Translations under genes and position numbers: made by a program
Notes under the pieces: generated by a model
What the model was told of the DNA's origin: nothing
The model's input: only the letters and a program-made list of their open reading frames with translations
The model's database searches: none
In this document: positions 23,301 through 34,600 of the stretch, piece by piece
How the letters are laid out: the number at the start of each line of letters is the position of its first letter
Numbering within the stretch: the first letter of the stretch is position 1
Source: Nipponacmea schrenckii
Lineage: Eukaryota; Mollusca; Gastropoda; Lottiidae
Direction: 5' to 3'
Length of the DNA stretch: 64,000 nt
Assembly: GCA_030562195.1 (NCBI GenBank)
Contig: CM060202.1
Span: forward strand, 14,632,001-14,696,000

Positions 23301-23837
23301 GAAAGTGTATTGTGTAGATGGTGCAAATCTTGATCTTTCTTCAGCAAGATGTCAAATTGGTAAGTGTTATCTGATGTAAATATCTTTCGTTGAGATAAAG
23401 ACGGTTGGAGTCACCAACAGGTCATTGACTAAACGTTTTTGCATTGGTATTTCTAGATAAGGTAGACATAAAAAGCTGGCTCACAAATACCAGAACCCTA
23501 CTATACTTCGTCATGATAATTATATTTTCTATGAATTATACTTGTCATAAACTATCTGTCAAAAAAATATGTCAAACTGACATAAAGATTCAATAAATTT
23601 TGCTGAGTTGATATTATTCAATTTGGTGTTATTGAACATGTCTTGTTCTGGAAAGCTGTGGACGTGGCAATCTTTTCAAGCTATGGTTTCTATATTTCTG
23701 TTTCAGATGGCGATGAGAATGGATTAAGTGGTGGTGAAAGCGCAGCAATTGTGATTGGGTGTTTAGTTTTCGTTGCTGTTATAGTTGTTATCTTTATAAT
23801 GTGGAATAAGAAATGCTTTTGCTTTAGCAAGATATAG
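20320..23837 (+). CDS. Two-Ig-domain receptor gene S1 (type I membrane protein)
   Basis: Five coding exons joined in phase 1: signal peptide (20320-20392), Ig exon 1 (20554-20859), linker (21338-21388), Ig exon 2 (23057-23359), transmembrane exon with stop (23707-23837). The predicted product is about 287 residues: two Ig-like domains of the same type, one membrane span and a very short tail (NKKCFCFSKI) with no signalling motif, so it may act as a ligand-binding or decoy chain or pair with another subunit. A polyadenylation signal follows at 23899. It lies head to head with the R2 relic. It is the only one of the three S genes with an intact membrane exon. The function is inferred from architecture only. 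Confidence 0.72.
20554..20859 (+). CDS. S1 Ig exon 1
   Basis: 306 nt, phase 1-1. A V-like domain: EIGVNCGPGAVVGQPYKLQC holds the first core Cys, later IFCFTSKDC and VYCVDSTT with the strand-F Cys after the DDVGKKVYC motif (the usual D-x-G-x-Y-x-C form). Several additional cysteines suggest extra disulphides. Confidence 0.72.
21338..21388 (+). CDS. S1 linker exon
   Basis: 51 nt, phase 1-1, encoding NPIVPESTTSISDQPYQ, a Ser/Thr-rich hinge. Acceptor TTGTAG|ATCC, donor CAAG|GTAAGC. Present also in S2 with one extra codon; absent from S3. Confidence 0.65.
21389..23056. other. S1 long intron
   Basis: 1.7 kb, AT-rich, without recognised gene. In block M the same intron has picked up two insertions. 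Confidence 0.5.
23057..23359 (+). CDS. S1 Ig exon 2
   Basis: 303 nt, phase 1-1, close relative of Ig exon 1 (VNCGPGAVDGQPYNLQC..., then CLSSKQC and GKKVYCVDGANLDLSS). An in-frame ATG at 23026 gives METAFYFIFIV before the acceptor, so the exon could also start a product on its own. Donor ATTG|GTAAGT. Confidence 0.72.
23707..23837 (+). CDS. S1 transmembrane exon and stop
   Basis: DGDENGLSGGES stalk, then AAIVIGCLVFVAVIVVIFIM membrane span and NKKCFCFSKI tail. Acceptor TTTCAG|ATGG. Membrane-proximal cysteines could be palmitoylated. Confidence 0.72.
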
Positions 23838-23898
23838 AAATTATCATATTCCTTTCTTTTTAAGATCTCATCTAAACTGAAACATGCTTTCAGACTAG

Positions 23899-23904
23899 AA
23901 TAAA
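23899..23904 (+). terminator. S1 polyadenylation signal
   Basis: AATAAA 62 nt after the stop codon, a usual distance for a short 3' UTR. Confidence 0.5.
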
Positions 23905-24363
23905 AATATAGACTGTAGTTTTTACTAATATATTCTTTGTAATTCACTTTTTTATGTGTCAACTTTTGTCTGTTAACGAGTATAAATCCGAATATGTTCA
24001 CCACTACATTAATTTCGAATACGACATGCCTTATATTCTTGGTAGATCCAGAAAACATTAAGTCTTTGAGTGATTCATAAAAAAATGTTAAACTATTATG
24101 GTCTGAGGTTTTTTAAATTATTTTCTTACATGAAATTGATAACGCTGTTTCATTCAGTGTAAATTATGGCATGATCATTGTTTACTTTTTATCATAATAG
24201 TTTCCGTGACTGCAACAGAGAAAGTGGACAATAATGTTCAGAATTAAATCACTTTATAAAAAACGATTTGGAATTCGATTCCAAAATACTGACGTCTTTC
24301 AGTTAGAAACATTTTTATCTGTTTAACTTATTAGTAAACAGGCCCTGACCAAGTTGCGAATTG

Positions 24364-24496
24364 ACCCAGGCGAACGAATGAAAAGTGGTGGGAAAAAAGT
24401 CGAAAAATTTGATGTTTAAAGGGGCCCAGGCTTTATTTGTTTCGGACAATCATCCGACAGCCTCAAACACATGAAATCTTTTGGTTAGCTAATCAG
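24364..24496. other. Centre of the L/M palindrome with MITE remnant
   Basis: Not shared by the two arms. Contains a fragment of the block-R border element (GTCGAAAAATTTGATGTTTA) followed at 24417 by about 80 bp of the GGGGCACA-type MITE also found at 14391. The junction probably records the rearrangement that inverted one block. Confidence 0.55.
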
Positions 24497-24888
24497 ATAA
24501 AAAGTAAACTTTGATAATATAATGTGGTAATTTTATTGCACAACAATGATCATGCCATAATTTACACTGAATGAAACAGCGTTGTCAATTTTATGTAAGA
24601 AAATAATTTAAAAAACCTCAGACCATAATAGTTTAACATTTTTTTATGAATCACTCAAAGACTTAATGTTTTCTGGATCTACCAAGAATATAAGGCATTA
24701 AATGGGACGAAATTAATGTAGTGGTGAAAAATATTCGGATTTATACTCGTTAACAGACAAAAGTTGACACATAAAAAAGTGAATTACAAAGAATATATTA
24801 GTAAAAACTACGGTCTATATTTTTATTCTAGTCTGAAAGCATGTTTCAGTTTAGATGAGATATTACAAAGAAAGGAAAATGATAATTT

Positions 24889-25023
24889 CTATAATATCTT
24901 TTTTATAGCAAAATTATTTCTTAATGAAAATTATAATGATAACAACTATAACAATAACGGAAGCTAAACACCCAATCACAATTCATGCTATTTCACCACC
25001 AGTTAATCCATTCTCATCGCCAT
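24889..25023 (-). pseudogene. S2 transmembrane exon relic
   Basis: Acceptor TTTAAG|ATGG. The premature TGA falls where S1 has a Gly/Ala-rich entry to the membrane span; the downstream hydrophobic stretch is also diverged and has lost part of its end. Confidence 0.6.
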
Positions 25024-28000
25024 CTTAAACAGAAATAAAGAAAAGATTGCATGAAAGGATTGCCACGTCCAACGCTTTACAGAACAATACATTTTCAATA
25101 ACACCAAATAATATCACTTTAGCACGGATTATTGTCTCTTTATGTCAGCTTGACATATCTTTTGATAGATAGTTTATGACAAGTATAATTCAATGAAAAT
25201 ATAATTATCATGACGAAGTATAGTAGGGTTCTGGTATTTAAGAGCCAGCTTATTATGTCTACCTTATCTAGAAATACCAATGAAAAAACGTTTAGTCAAT
25301 GACCTGTTAGTGACTCCAACCGTCTTTATCTCAACGAAAGATATTTACATCATTAATTGTATTGTTCAGATAACACTTACCAATTTGACATCTTGCTGAA
25401 GAAAGATCAAGATTTGCACCATCCACACAATACACTTTCTTACCAATATCATCTGTTGTAACATTCAGTATAGTAAAATATAATGATTCATTGTGTGGAG
25501 AAACAACACTGTATAATGAAGAATTCCTTGAAGCACATTGTTTAGATGATAAACAAAATATAATACTATTGCTTACACCCTCCAAAAATACATTTATACC
25601 ACTGGTAGTATCTGGTATATTAGTACATTGTAATTTGTATGGTTGTCCATCAACAGCACCAGGTCCACAGTTTACACCAATTACTATAAAAATAAAATAA
25701 AACGCTGTTTCCATTTCAAGAATTGCTTATACGTAATCTGCCGTCATCATCACAACCCACAAAGTCAGAAAATTGAAATGTTATATAATTAATTAATCTT
25801 AAATGTATATATCGTTAAAAAGACTAATCATTTCACGCTACTTATATTCCAAATAGGCATAAACATACAAAACAATATAACAATTATCGACAGAATTGAG
25901 AGAAAAAAGAAAAGAAAAAAGATCACTGGGTTCTTATTGCTTGTTGATTTTGATAAAGCATTTATTATCCATACCAATGCTTCATCATACCAAGTTTATC
26001 AAAATCCATTGAAAATTGCAGCTTTTATTGCACAATAAAAAGCCGTTCATTGAAATTGCCAAATTCAAACTCGACCGATAACTTATCAATTCCAATGCTC
26101 ACACCAATTTTCCCACAATAAAATTGTAACCTGATTTTACAAAGTCAAGGGCAATAACTCAACCAAACCAAAAACTACAACCAAAACAAAAATAAAATTC
26201 AAAGGCAATAACTTAAAACTGTTCATTGAAAAATCCTTAAATTCACCGACCGAGGTCTTATCACATTCTACGCTGAAAATGTCAAAATAGGGTAAGATTT
26301 TGACACATCATCTTCACAATAAAAAAATACGCAAATTAATAGTGGGTGGAATAAAATATAATAGATAATTTGGTGAGTGTGATATTCCGAATTCCAAACA
26401 AGGGAGGAGATGATTTTGCCTGGTTATAAGGAACTGCAAGAACCAAAAACTTCTGGTAGTTATTAAAATTTAAATCTGAATGAAAAATGATTTTCTTTGG
26501 TTAAATAAAATATCTTGCAATTTTGCAGTGTACAGCAATTCTATTTTTGGTGAGATAATTGGTAAATAATAGTGTCAAGGATCTAGCTTTTAACATGTAT
26601 AATCGCTCTTTGTTAATAAACAAACTTTGATATTCAAATTTGAATCTGAACTAAAAACGATTTTCTTTGATTATATCAAAATATCTATTTCTTTTATCTA
26701 CAGCAATTCTTTTTTCTGGTGAGATAATTTTGAATAATAGCGTCTATCAATTGATATGATTTACCTTTTAACAGGTATAATCGCTTTTGGTCAATGAAAA
26801 CTTTTAGTAGCTATTCAAATATGAATTCTCTCCTTGACTCGCCATGGCTAGTAATCACAGTAAGGCACACAGTCAACGGAGATAATGGGGAGACACAAAC
26901 CACAAACAGTTTTCATTGACTAATAAGTTATAAAAAATGAAACATAGCAATGGGTATACACAATTATTCATATATTTTCCTACTAGAAATAGAATTGCTG
27001 TACACAAAACAAAAAGAGATATGTTGATTTGACCAAAGAAAATCAATTTTAAATTACTGGGTTTTTTTGACGTAAAAATGTTGATTTTGATGTTGTTCAC
27101 GACCTTTAGCGGGAATTTATTGAGTGGCAAATTAGAAATTTGCCACTCAATAAATTCCCGCTAAAGGTCGTGAACAACATCAAATTAGAAATTTACCACT
27201 CTTTGTTTTCATTAGACTTTTTTTTTTTCGGGAAGCTCCCTAGCCCAACTCGAAAATGGTATAGACATTTGGTTTGAAAAATACGATAAGATACGTACTG
27301 GAATAGAAAATGTATATATAAAACTAAAATTTTTACGCATCAGTAGTTAGTAATTGCATAATAATAATTGAATAATTGCATAACTTTGTTGCTAATTATC
27401 CGATCGCTTTGAAAATTACAGAATATAGAGAAGTCGCCTATAGAAATAAAACCGCATCATAAAATTTTTTTTACCACTTCCGGTTCTAGCGTGAGAACTT
27501 CCGTTTTTTTAGAACCGCGTTGGGTCACCCAGCTTCCAGTGTATGTAAGAAATCAGTACAAAAGCTATACATATATACTATCAGGCATAATTAGAACCCT
27601 TTTAGAATAAAAAATCCAAACCGGAAGTGATACTTTATGTGTCATCACAGAACGGTAACATTCAGCAAAATTTTAATAAGTCCGCTAATTTTTATCCGAT
27701 TTGTCCGATTTTGGTGTTTTTCGAAACCTTGTTACTTTATCTAAAACTTGTTGGGAACAGAATTTTGATTTTCAAATTTAAATTTTTTTAATGCCCGATT
27801 GAATTATTTTGAAAATTCAAAAGGCCAAATACGATGAACTTGACCTTCAATGACCCTGAATTTTTTCAAGTAGGATGTCCTTGACCTAAGCTATCCACAC
27901 ATATGCCTATTATGATCGACAACAATTATATCAAATGACCTTGACCTTCAATGACCCTGAATTTTTACAAGTAGAATGTTCTTGACCTTTGCTATCCACA

Positions 28001-29493
28001 CATAGGCCTATACTGGTCAACAACAATTTTTTTGTACCCGTTTTAGTTTTTTTAAAAATCAGAAGGGTATATCAAGTGACCTTGACCTTCAATTACCTTA
28101 ATAATTTTCAAGTCAAATAATGTACTTGACCTAAGCTGTCCATACATATGCTTATAATGGTTGTTAAAAAGTTTGTTTTGAGTGTTTAAAAAAGGCTATA
28201 TCATATGACCTTGTATCAAGTGGCCCCATAGGGGTTGTTTGCCACTCTCAGTACTGTTCACAGTTCTAGTTTCTTTTTTTTTCTGACCCAATTAAGACAT
28301 TTCGGGAATTCGGAATTTTATACTCACGGTAGATTATTGCACAGTTTCTGTCAGAAGTTCTTTACACTGGAAGCGCAGTCACAAGATGCATTCTAATTTG
28401 CTTACCTTGATAAGGTTGATTATCAGAAATACTCGTGGTACTTTTGGGAAGAATTGGATCTACAACAAAATATCTCAATTCAGAAATTGTCATGTTAAAA
28501 TTGTGAGACTTATAGTAAAGTAAAAACACTTTGAGTTTATAAATGAAAATATAATAAGATATTATTTGACTCTCATCTAATATCTGCCTAACCTTGGCCA
28601 CCTCGAACCTATTCAATTTCCCAACGCAGTTCAAGTAATTGAAGACTAGTGTGATCTGTTAACAGTTAATTAATGTTTAACTAGTTGCGAAAATAAACTT
28701 CCAGGTTTTTTTATAATGTAAACATTGGGTTCTTTGAAAATTATATGAATTTATGTCCTTCCAGAATAGTTTCTTACCATTAATGTATGTCATATAATAA
28801 TTATGCATTGAGTCTTTCAAACACATTATGACATAGATTATAATGCTACTGACCCCATTCCACAGACACTAAAGCCATTAAGATCAAATAACCCTTTACA
28901 AATTTATTGGACTGATCACATAACATTTAATATGATACTTACTCACAATTGTACAGCTTGGTTGAGAATGATCTAGAGTTGTACTATCTACACAATATAC
29001 TTTCTTACCAATATCATCTGTTGTTACATTCTTCATAGTAAAATATAATGATTCATTGTGTGGTGAAACAACACTGTATAATGAAGAATCCCGTGGAACA
29101 CAATTTTTAGATACTAAACAAATTATAATACTATTGCTTACACCCTCCATAAATACATTCATACCATTGTTAAGAGTAGCTGGTATATTAGTACATTGTA
29201 ATTTGTATGGTTGTCCAACAACAGTACCAGGTCCACAGTTCACACTTATTTCTACAAATAAGACACAACAGTGTTAAAACTGAAACTAATAATGATGTGA
29301 GATATAAACGGCATCTAGAAACATACCAGAAAATCGGAGACTAATTTTATTAGTAGGAATAATATTCCATCTCAGAAGACTGTAAGATACCCATTTTAAT
29401 ACTAAATTAAACTATTTTACCTCCACAAACATTTGGTAAGGTAACCACTGTGTAAATAACTGTAATGAATATATAATTCTTATAAAGTTCCAT
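24889..29493 (-). CDS. Two-Ig-domain gene S2, membrane exon disabled
   Basis: Exons on the minus strand: signal peptide (29421-29493), Ig exon 1 (28943-29251), linker (28406-28459), Ig exon 2 (25381-25683), transmembrane-exon relic (24889-25023). The first four are open and phase-compatible. The last keeps the acceptor and DGDENGLTGGE but has TGA at 24983-24985 before the membrane span, so the spliced product would end as a soluble two-Ig protein. It is either a secreted paralogue of S1 or a gene on the way to decay. It is head to head with R3, 1.55 kb away. Confidence 0.6.
25381..25683 (-). CDS. S2 Ig exon 2
   Basis: 303 nt, nearly identical to S1 exon 2, with the in-frame METAFYFIFIV lead-in upstream of the acceptor also retained. 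Confidence 0.7.
25940..26400. mobile_element. Insertion in S2 intron, repeat family with AATCCATTGAAAATTGC
   Basis: Sequence absent from the matching L intron. Motifs such as CCAAGTTTATCAAAATCC and GGGCAATAACTCA resemble the internal segments of the TATACGCCCAC dispersed repeat on the opposite strand. The ends are not clear. Confidence 0.35.
27086..27184. repeat. Perfect 48-bp palindrome, 3-nt loop
   Basis: Arms 27086-27133 and 27137-27184 are exact inverse copies around AGA. It spans the junction of the intron with the insertion at 27120. Confidence 0.85.
27120..28268. mobile_element. About 1.15-kb insertion in S2 intron with GAGTGGCAAA ends
   Basis: Relative to block L, sequence between GGGAATTTA and TAGTTTCTTT is interrupted by about 1.15 kb. 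GAGTGGCAAA near the left end is inverted as TTTGCCACTC near the right. Inside are three copies of a roughly 110-130 bp unit with TGACCTTGACCTTCAAT. Probably a non-autonomous DNA transposon with a TA target site. Confidence 0.5.
28406..28459 (-). CDS. S2 linker exon
   Basis: 54 nt, NPILPKSTTSISDNQPYQ, one codon more than in S1, borders conserved. Confidence 0.65.
28943..29251 (-). CDS. S2 Ig exon 1
   Basis: 309 nt, one codon longer than S1 (PATLNNGMNV in place of PATTSGINV). All core residues kept. Acceptor TTGTAG|AAATA, donor GTGA|GTAAGT. Confidence 0.7.
29421..29493 (-). CDS. S2 signal-peptide exon
   Basis: MELYKNYIFITVIYTVVTLP then NVCG; 73 nt and the same phase-1 donor as S1. Substitutions keep the hydrophobic core. 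Confidence 0.7.
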
Positions 29494-31037
29494 AATTGAT
29501 TCTTAGTATCCGACTGAAAAAAAACAACAACAAATAATTGGAAAGACATCAATATGAATCTTAAATAAAAGATAGATTTTATAGTTCTCCAATTCATAAT
29601 TAAGTAACGTTAATGATAATAATTCTTAACCCTTGAATAGGAAAATATCCGAATTTATAAAAGTGTCTGACCAAGGATAAATATACAACCACAATGATCT
29701 CCAAGTATTCTATATTCGTCAATAGCAACTCATACAACAACAAATAAATAAATATCAAATGTAACAATAGTAAGAACAAATAATACAAATACTTTAATTT
29801 AAATGTCGTTTAATCTCGCTACAAGATATATATTGTATTCGATACAATAATGTTGCCAAAAGTTCAAACTTGTTCTTTGTTCAACTAACGTGACGAAATA
29901 ATATTCATATCATGTACTGCAGATTTATATCTTAAATTATACAGGATATTTTACGACTACTGAATACTACCTCTTAGAATGGACATAAAATTCAATGTCT
30001 CAAACTTGGTCAATAAGAGTATATATATATTCACAAGTTGGACTTATCAGGTGCCTTGAAATTATAGATTATAATCTCTATAGAACATTGTAAACGCTTT
30101 TTTAAAGAACTCCAGGATGAATATCAAATTAATGTATACTGATATTCATAGCAGAGTCTCAACTTTTGACCGACGCCAGTGCTTCTATAGAAGAGTATCT
30201 CTTATGGCACCTTAAACCCTATATTTTCTAAACTAAGTAACTATTGAAAGACAATTCTAAATTTTATCGAGCAGTTTTGACACCAGATAAGATAACTGAC
30301 AAAACTCTTTGCGGCCAAATCTCAATATTTTGACAAACCTAAGATGAAGTGTACCTGATAAACACTCGTACATATATAATTAATATCAGCATTTAAGAAA
30401 ATGTCTTACCTTTATTACATGTAATCTGTTGTTTTACTATATTTGTCAGAAATAATGTCCTTATAACATACCTATTTTACTTTACTTTACTTGATATGCA
30501 TAAAAAAAAAATAGATGATCTCGCCTTATAAAACTTGTTGTGTGGGATTAGACTAGTATGCATACATAGGTGCTTTCAAATTTATTTGATTGCTTTCCTT
30601 CACTATACTTTCTTATATTAAAACCCCGAACTGTGTCAAATATGAATCTTCTCGAAAAATAATTAAGCTAGGCATATAACTACTGAAATATTTTGCAACA
30701 GAAATAATTGAAAAAAAACATTGATGCATCTCCTGCAACCGGCTAGTGGCCAAATGTACGTTTAGTGAAGAACCTTTCTGCGAGAGATTCTTGAAAAGCT
30801 TCCATACAGTTTACAGAAAAAGTATTATAACTAAACTCTTTTTATTTTCAACTTTGCTGTTTTAACTTGGTATATGGGGTTACTGTTATATTATAGATTC
30901 ATGTGACTTATTCGCTGAAATCTCTTAGATCACCCTCGTTGCATACCTTGCAGGCCTTAAAATAATTTGTCATAGTTTAAATATTATACTTTTAATTTAG
31001 GTCATTTAGCAATTACGATATAACTATTTATATGGGT
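29494..31037. other. Divergent intergenic region S2/R3
   Basis: Counterpart of 18728-20319 in inverted orientation. Holds the shared CTGCGAGAGATTCTTGAAAA segment. No gene seen. Confidence 0.45.
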
Positions 31038-31050
31038 AAAAGAGGAAGTG
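31038..31050 (+). promoter_or_regulatory. PU.1/ETS-type box of R3
   Basis: AAAAGAGGAAGTG, with TATTTATATG immediately upstream and ATTTAGGTCA further upstream, as in the other R promoters. The signal exon expected 80 nt downstream falls at the start of the N gap. Confidence 0.5.
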
Positions 31051-31123
31051 AATAAGAATATCGCAATAAAACACTATTTTGAAAATATACTCTTGCTGCA
31101 TTTTAGTCATAGTTAAATATTAA

Positions 31124-31623
31124 NNNNNNNNNNNNNNNNNNNNNNNNNNNNNNNNNNNNNNNNNNNNNNNNNNNNNNNNNNNNNNNNNNNNNNNNNNNNN
31201 NNNNNNNNNNNNNNNNNNNNNNNNNNNNNNNNNNNNNNNNNNNNNNNNNNNNNNNNNNNNNNNNNNNNNNNNNNNNNNNNNNNNNNNNNNNNNNNNNNNN
31301 NNNNNNNNNNNNNNNNNNNNNNNNNNNNNNNNNNNNNNNNNNNNNNNNNNNNNNNNNNNNNNNNNNNNNNNNNNNNNNNNNNNNNNNNNNNNNNNNNNNN
31401 NNNNNNNNNNNNNNNNNNNNNNNNNNNNNNNNNNNNNNNNNNNNNNNNNNNNNNNNNNNNNNNNNNNNNNNNNNNNNNNNNNNNNNNNNNNNNNNNNNNN
31501 NNNNNNNNNNNNNNNNNNNNNNNNNNNNNNNNNNNNNNNNNNNNNNNNNNNNNNNNNNNNNNNNNNNNNNNNNNNNNNNNNNNNNNNNNNNNNNNNNNNN
31601 NNNNNNNNNNNNNNNNNNNNNNN
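31124..31623. other. Assembly gap (500 N)
   Basis: Exactly 500 N, a conventional size for an unknown length. The left flank matches the sequence just before the R signal exon, and the right flank is the 28-bp minisatellite. The gap therefore likely holds the R3 signal exon and a collapsed minisatellite. Confidence 0.8.
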
Positions 31624-34600
31624 TATACACCCACAAGACTAGTCTCAAGATATTCACCTATATGATTAGTCTCGAGATATACATCCACAAGTAATACCAT
31701 CTAACCATAAAAGAACAGTAATAATAATAAAAAATTCTTAAATGTTCATGGGTCAGAATTAGGCCCAATACACAAGGACATGGTCCTATCTAACATTCAG
31801 ACCATGGGACAATACAATGAATATATTACAATATATAATTCGTCTGAAAATACACAAGTATGTGTGCATTAAATGGGCAGATCATGCATTTTCGCCATCA
31901 CGGTAAAAATTTTCTATACTTTTATGTGAGAGGTCCCATTAATGGCAACCGTAGAGGGGCATACAAAAAGTTTTGAAAAGGCGATATTTAGTTTTTGAGT
32001 AGGCATGCTTAAAACATGAGATAGGTATATTGAATTTTGTTATAAACTTATTAATGCATTCATTTATTTGTGTCTCTTTACAATTAATGTAAATATAATT
32101 ACCTAAATGAGCTTCTAAAGATACAATTTTTATAACTTTACCATTAAATATAACATCCTAAATGACAATTTGTTTCTTTTTATGGCTAAACAATACAAGT
32201 TAGAGACTGGGAAGAGGTTTCCTTAAATGCTTATGCGTATCGGGACACTGATAACATCTATTTGCACTATAAGTATTCCATTTTTCAATCAGACGCGGCT
32301 GTCCTATATACCGGAAAATACCGAAAAATACCGAAAAGAACCGAAAAAACTCCGAAAAATACCGAAAAAACTCCGAAAAGTACCGAAAAATACCGAAAAT
32401 ACACCGAAAAAATACCAAAAAACACCGAAAAAACTTTTCTGATACTAATTGCCGAAAAAAAACGAAAAAACCTAAATACCGAAAAAATCCTATATACCGA
32501 AAAAACTGACACTAATTACCGAAAAAACCCTGAAATCCCCCAATCGGCAAACCTCGGGTGACTCTGCTTCTCTCCATCTATTCCTCGGCTGTAACACTGT
32601 AGAAATGAACGTTGAGCGTTCCACAGACGCAGCAAGGAAGCACAAAGGGTAAAGGTGCTGACCTTTCAATACGACTGATGTATATAAACTAGTGATTTCT
32701 ATCGTTGCTGAAGTCTAATTAAAATATAGACCCAACATTCTCTTTTTTTGTGTGTTATAAGTTTCGTACCGAATGTTTTATTAGTTATCTAGTGGTTACT
32801 TACAAAGCTGGCAGCTAATAAAACATTCGAAACGAAACTAATAAAACACGAACGAAAGTTGGGTCTATATTTGATTTCGGGGAAGGGAGGGGTTGTAGAT
32901 AACTGTAATAATATGTACTAATCTTTAAATATACCTTTTATTTTTTAAAAATTTTAATGTTTTCAATTATAAGTAAACGAAAAAAAACAATATAAAGATT
33001 CAAAATACACAAACTCTTTTCATTTCACTTAAATGACCAAAAAAAAAAAAAAAAAAATATGGTGATGATTTTAAAGATCACATCGGCTCAATTTTTAACT
33101 GAAACTTGAAAATAAAGTCTTTGGACAATATCAGTTTTTCGAAACTAAACGATTTTATTTTCTGTAGTAACCTAAATTTTTTGGTTTAGTTTATCATATT
33201 AAAGTAATGTGTGTACAAATTTGCGTCAAATCTCCACTTCTTCCAATTGTCAGAAATATTTAGGGGCCCGCGATCCCACCGATCCCCGGGGCCCATTCTG
33301 TCTCTTTAAAACTTTTCCGACGTTTGAGCGCCTAATATTATTAGTTTTTAAAGGGGGAGGGAAGACCACAGAGAATAACTCCACAGAAAACACGGGCCCT
33401 TTGGGCATCGGAATTTTTTTCTGTCCAGAGCGGGGCAAGGCACCAAATCGCATTGCAGCTAATAGTCCAACGCCGTTCCACTGAGCCACCGCACACCAAT
33501 GAAAAAGGAGATTGGCGACTCAGTGTCTTGACGAATATCTACCAACAAACAGTTAAAGGGAAATATTTTTTCCAGAAGTCAAATTCCTTTTTAAATTTTA
33601 TAAGTGGTCAGATTGTTCGGTATTTAGGATTTTTTGGGTAATTAGTGTCAGCTTTTCGGTATATAGGATTTTTTCGGTATTTAGGTTTTTTCGGTTTTTT
33701 TCGGTAATTAGCACCAGAAAAGTTTTTTCTTTTTTTTTTGGTATTTTTTCGGTGTATTTTCGGTATTTTTCGGTACTTTTCGGAGTTTTTTCGGTTTTTT
33801 TTCGGATTTTTTTTCGGTTATTTTCGGTATTTTTCGGTTTTTTAAAAGGACTGCCCATCAGACGTATGTAATTCATGCAATTGCTCTAAACCTAAGCGTT
33901 AGATAATATATCACAAATCAAAAAAAAAAATATATCACAGATTAATATGAAAAGATTTTGGGATGATGAATTCCATAAATCCATTTAAATTCTGTTTTTT
34001 TTTCTTTCACATGTTTATAACAATCTTTGAATTTCACCCAATAATCTTGTTATTTTTCATACTTAGTTTATTCATTTTTACGAAAACATCATCTGTTGAC
34101 ACAATCTGCGGGTCGAGTTAGATGGGTTTCAATAACATGAAGTAGTAATACTCGTTGATGACAATGGACGTCTAGAAATTTGAAACGATCACCTTAAATC
34201 TACAGTCAAGCTGAACGAAGAACAATTTTGTTATCCTTCTCAATAAAATCAGACTAAAATGGGCTGAAAATCAACTAGGTTTGTGTTTATCCAATGATCC
34301 TTAAGAAGACTATCAGGATTCGAAATTGGCAACTGGTATCAGACAAATAAAAAATCTACTTTTGGATCTATTATCACCCATTGGGATGCAACTGTCAAAT
34401 CGACGAGCTTGTATTGATTAAACAATGTTTATTCCTAAATCCACGTGGAAACCACCTAAAACCGCTATCCATCCCGAAATATTAAACGTATTTACAAGTA
34501 TGAATAACCAAATATCAAATCTTTCCATAACACACGAGAAGCCTAATCTAACGCGAGTAGAACGTGAAGCATTAAATGTACTTTAAAAAAAACGATAGCA

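Larger units (their letters stand above)
16430..24363. repeat. Inverted block L (R2 relic + S1)
   Basis: Matches block R (55090-60745) in reverse complement over long stretches: CGTTGAGTATAAATGTATAT, GAACCTTTCTGCGAGAGATT and the S signal exon all recur. It also matches block M. Homology to R ends precisely after GACCCAGGCGAAC at 24363. Confidence 0.8.
24497..31123. repeat. Inverted block M (S2 + R3 promoter)
   Basis: Reverse-complement relation to block L and same orientation as block R. It starts at ATAAAAAGTAAACTTTGATA and continues up to the N gap, just where the R signal exon should be. More diverged than L and R from each other and carries extra insertions at about 25940-26400 and 27120-28268. 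Confidence 0.8.
32296..33856. mobile_element. Foldback-type element with CCGAAAA-repeat arms
   Basis: Two inverted arms (32296-32560 and about 33600-33856) are built of tandem ACCGAAAAAT-like units. Ends read CGGCTGTCCT and, inverted, GGGCAGTCCT. ATCAGACG is duplicated at 32288-32295 and 33857-33864 (8 bp), and R4 intron 1 has the uninterrupted CAATCAGACGTCTGTGATTC. The inside holds a MITE and a SINE-like stretch, no transposase. Confidence 0.75.

Noticed and set aside
31103..31700. Two ORFs of 184 and 195 codons
   Set aside because: They consist almost entirely of unknown bases in the assembly gap.
32200..32561. ORFs rich in Lys/Thr/Pro or Phe/Arg/Ser in the CCGAAAA region
   Set aside because: Translations of a simple repeat that forms the arms of a foldback element; same at 33598-33876.
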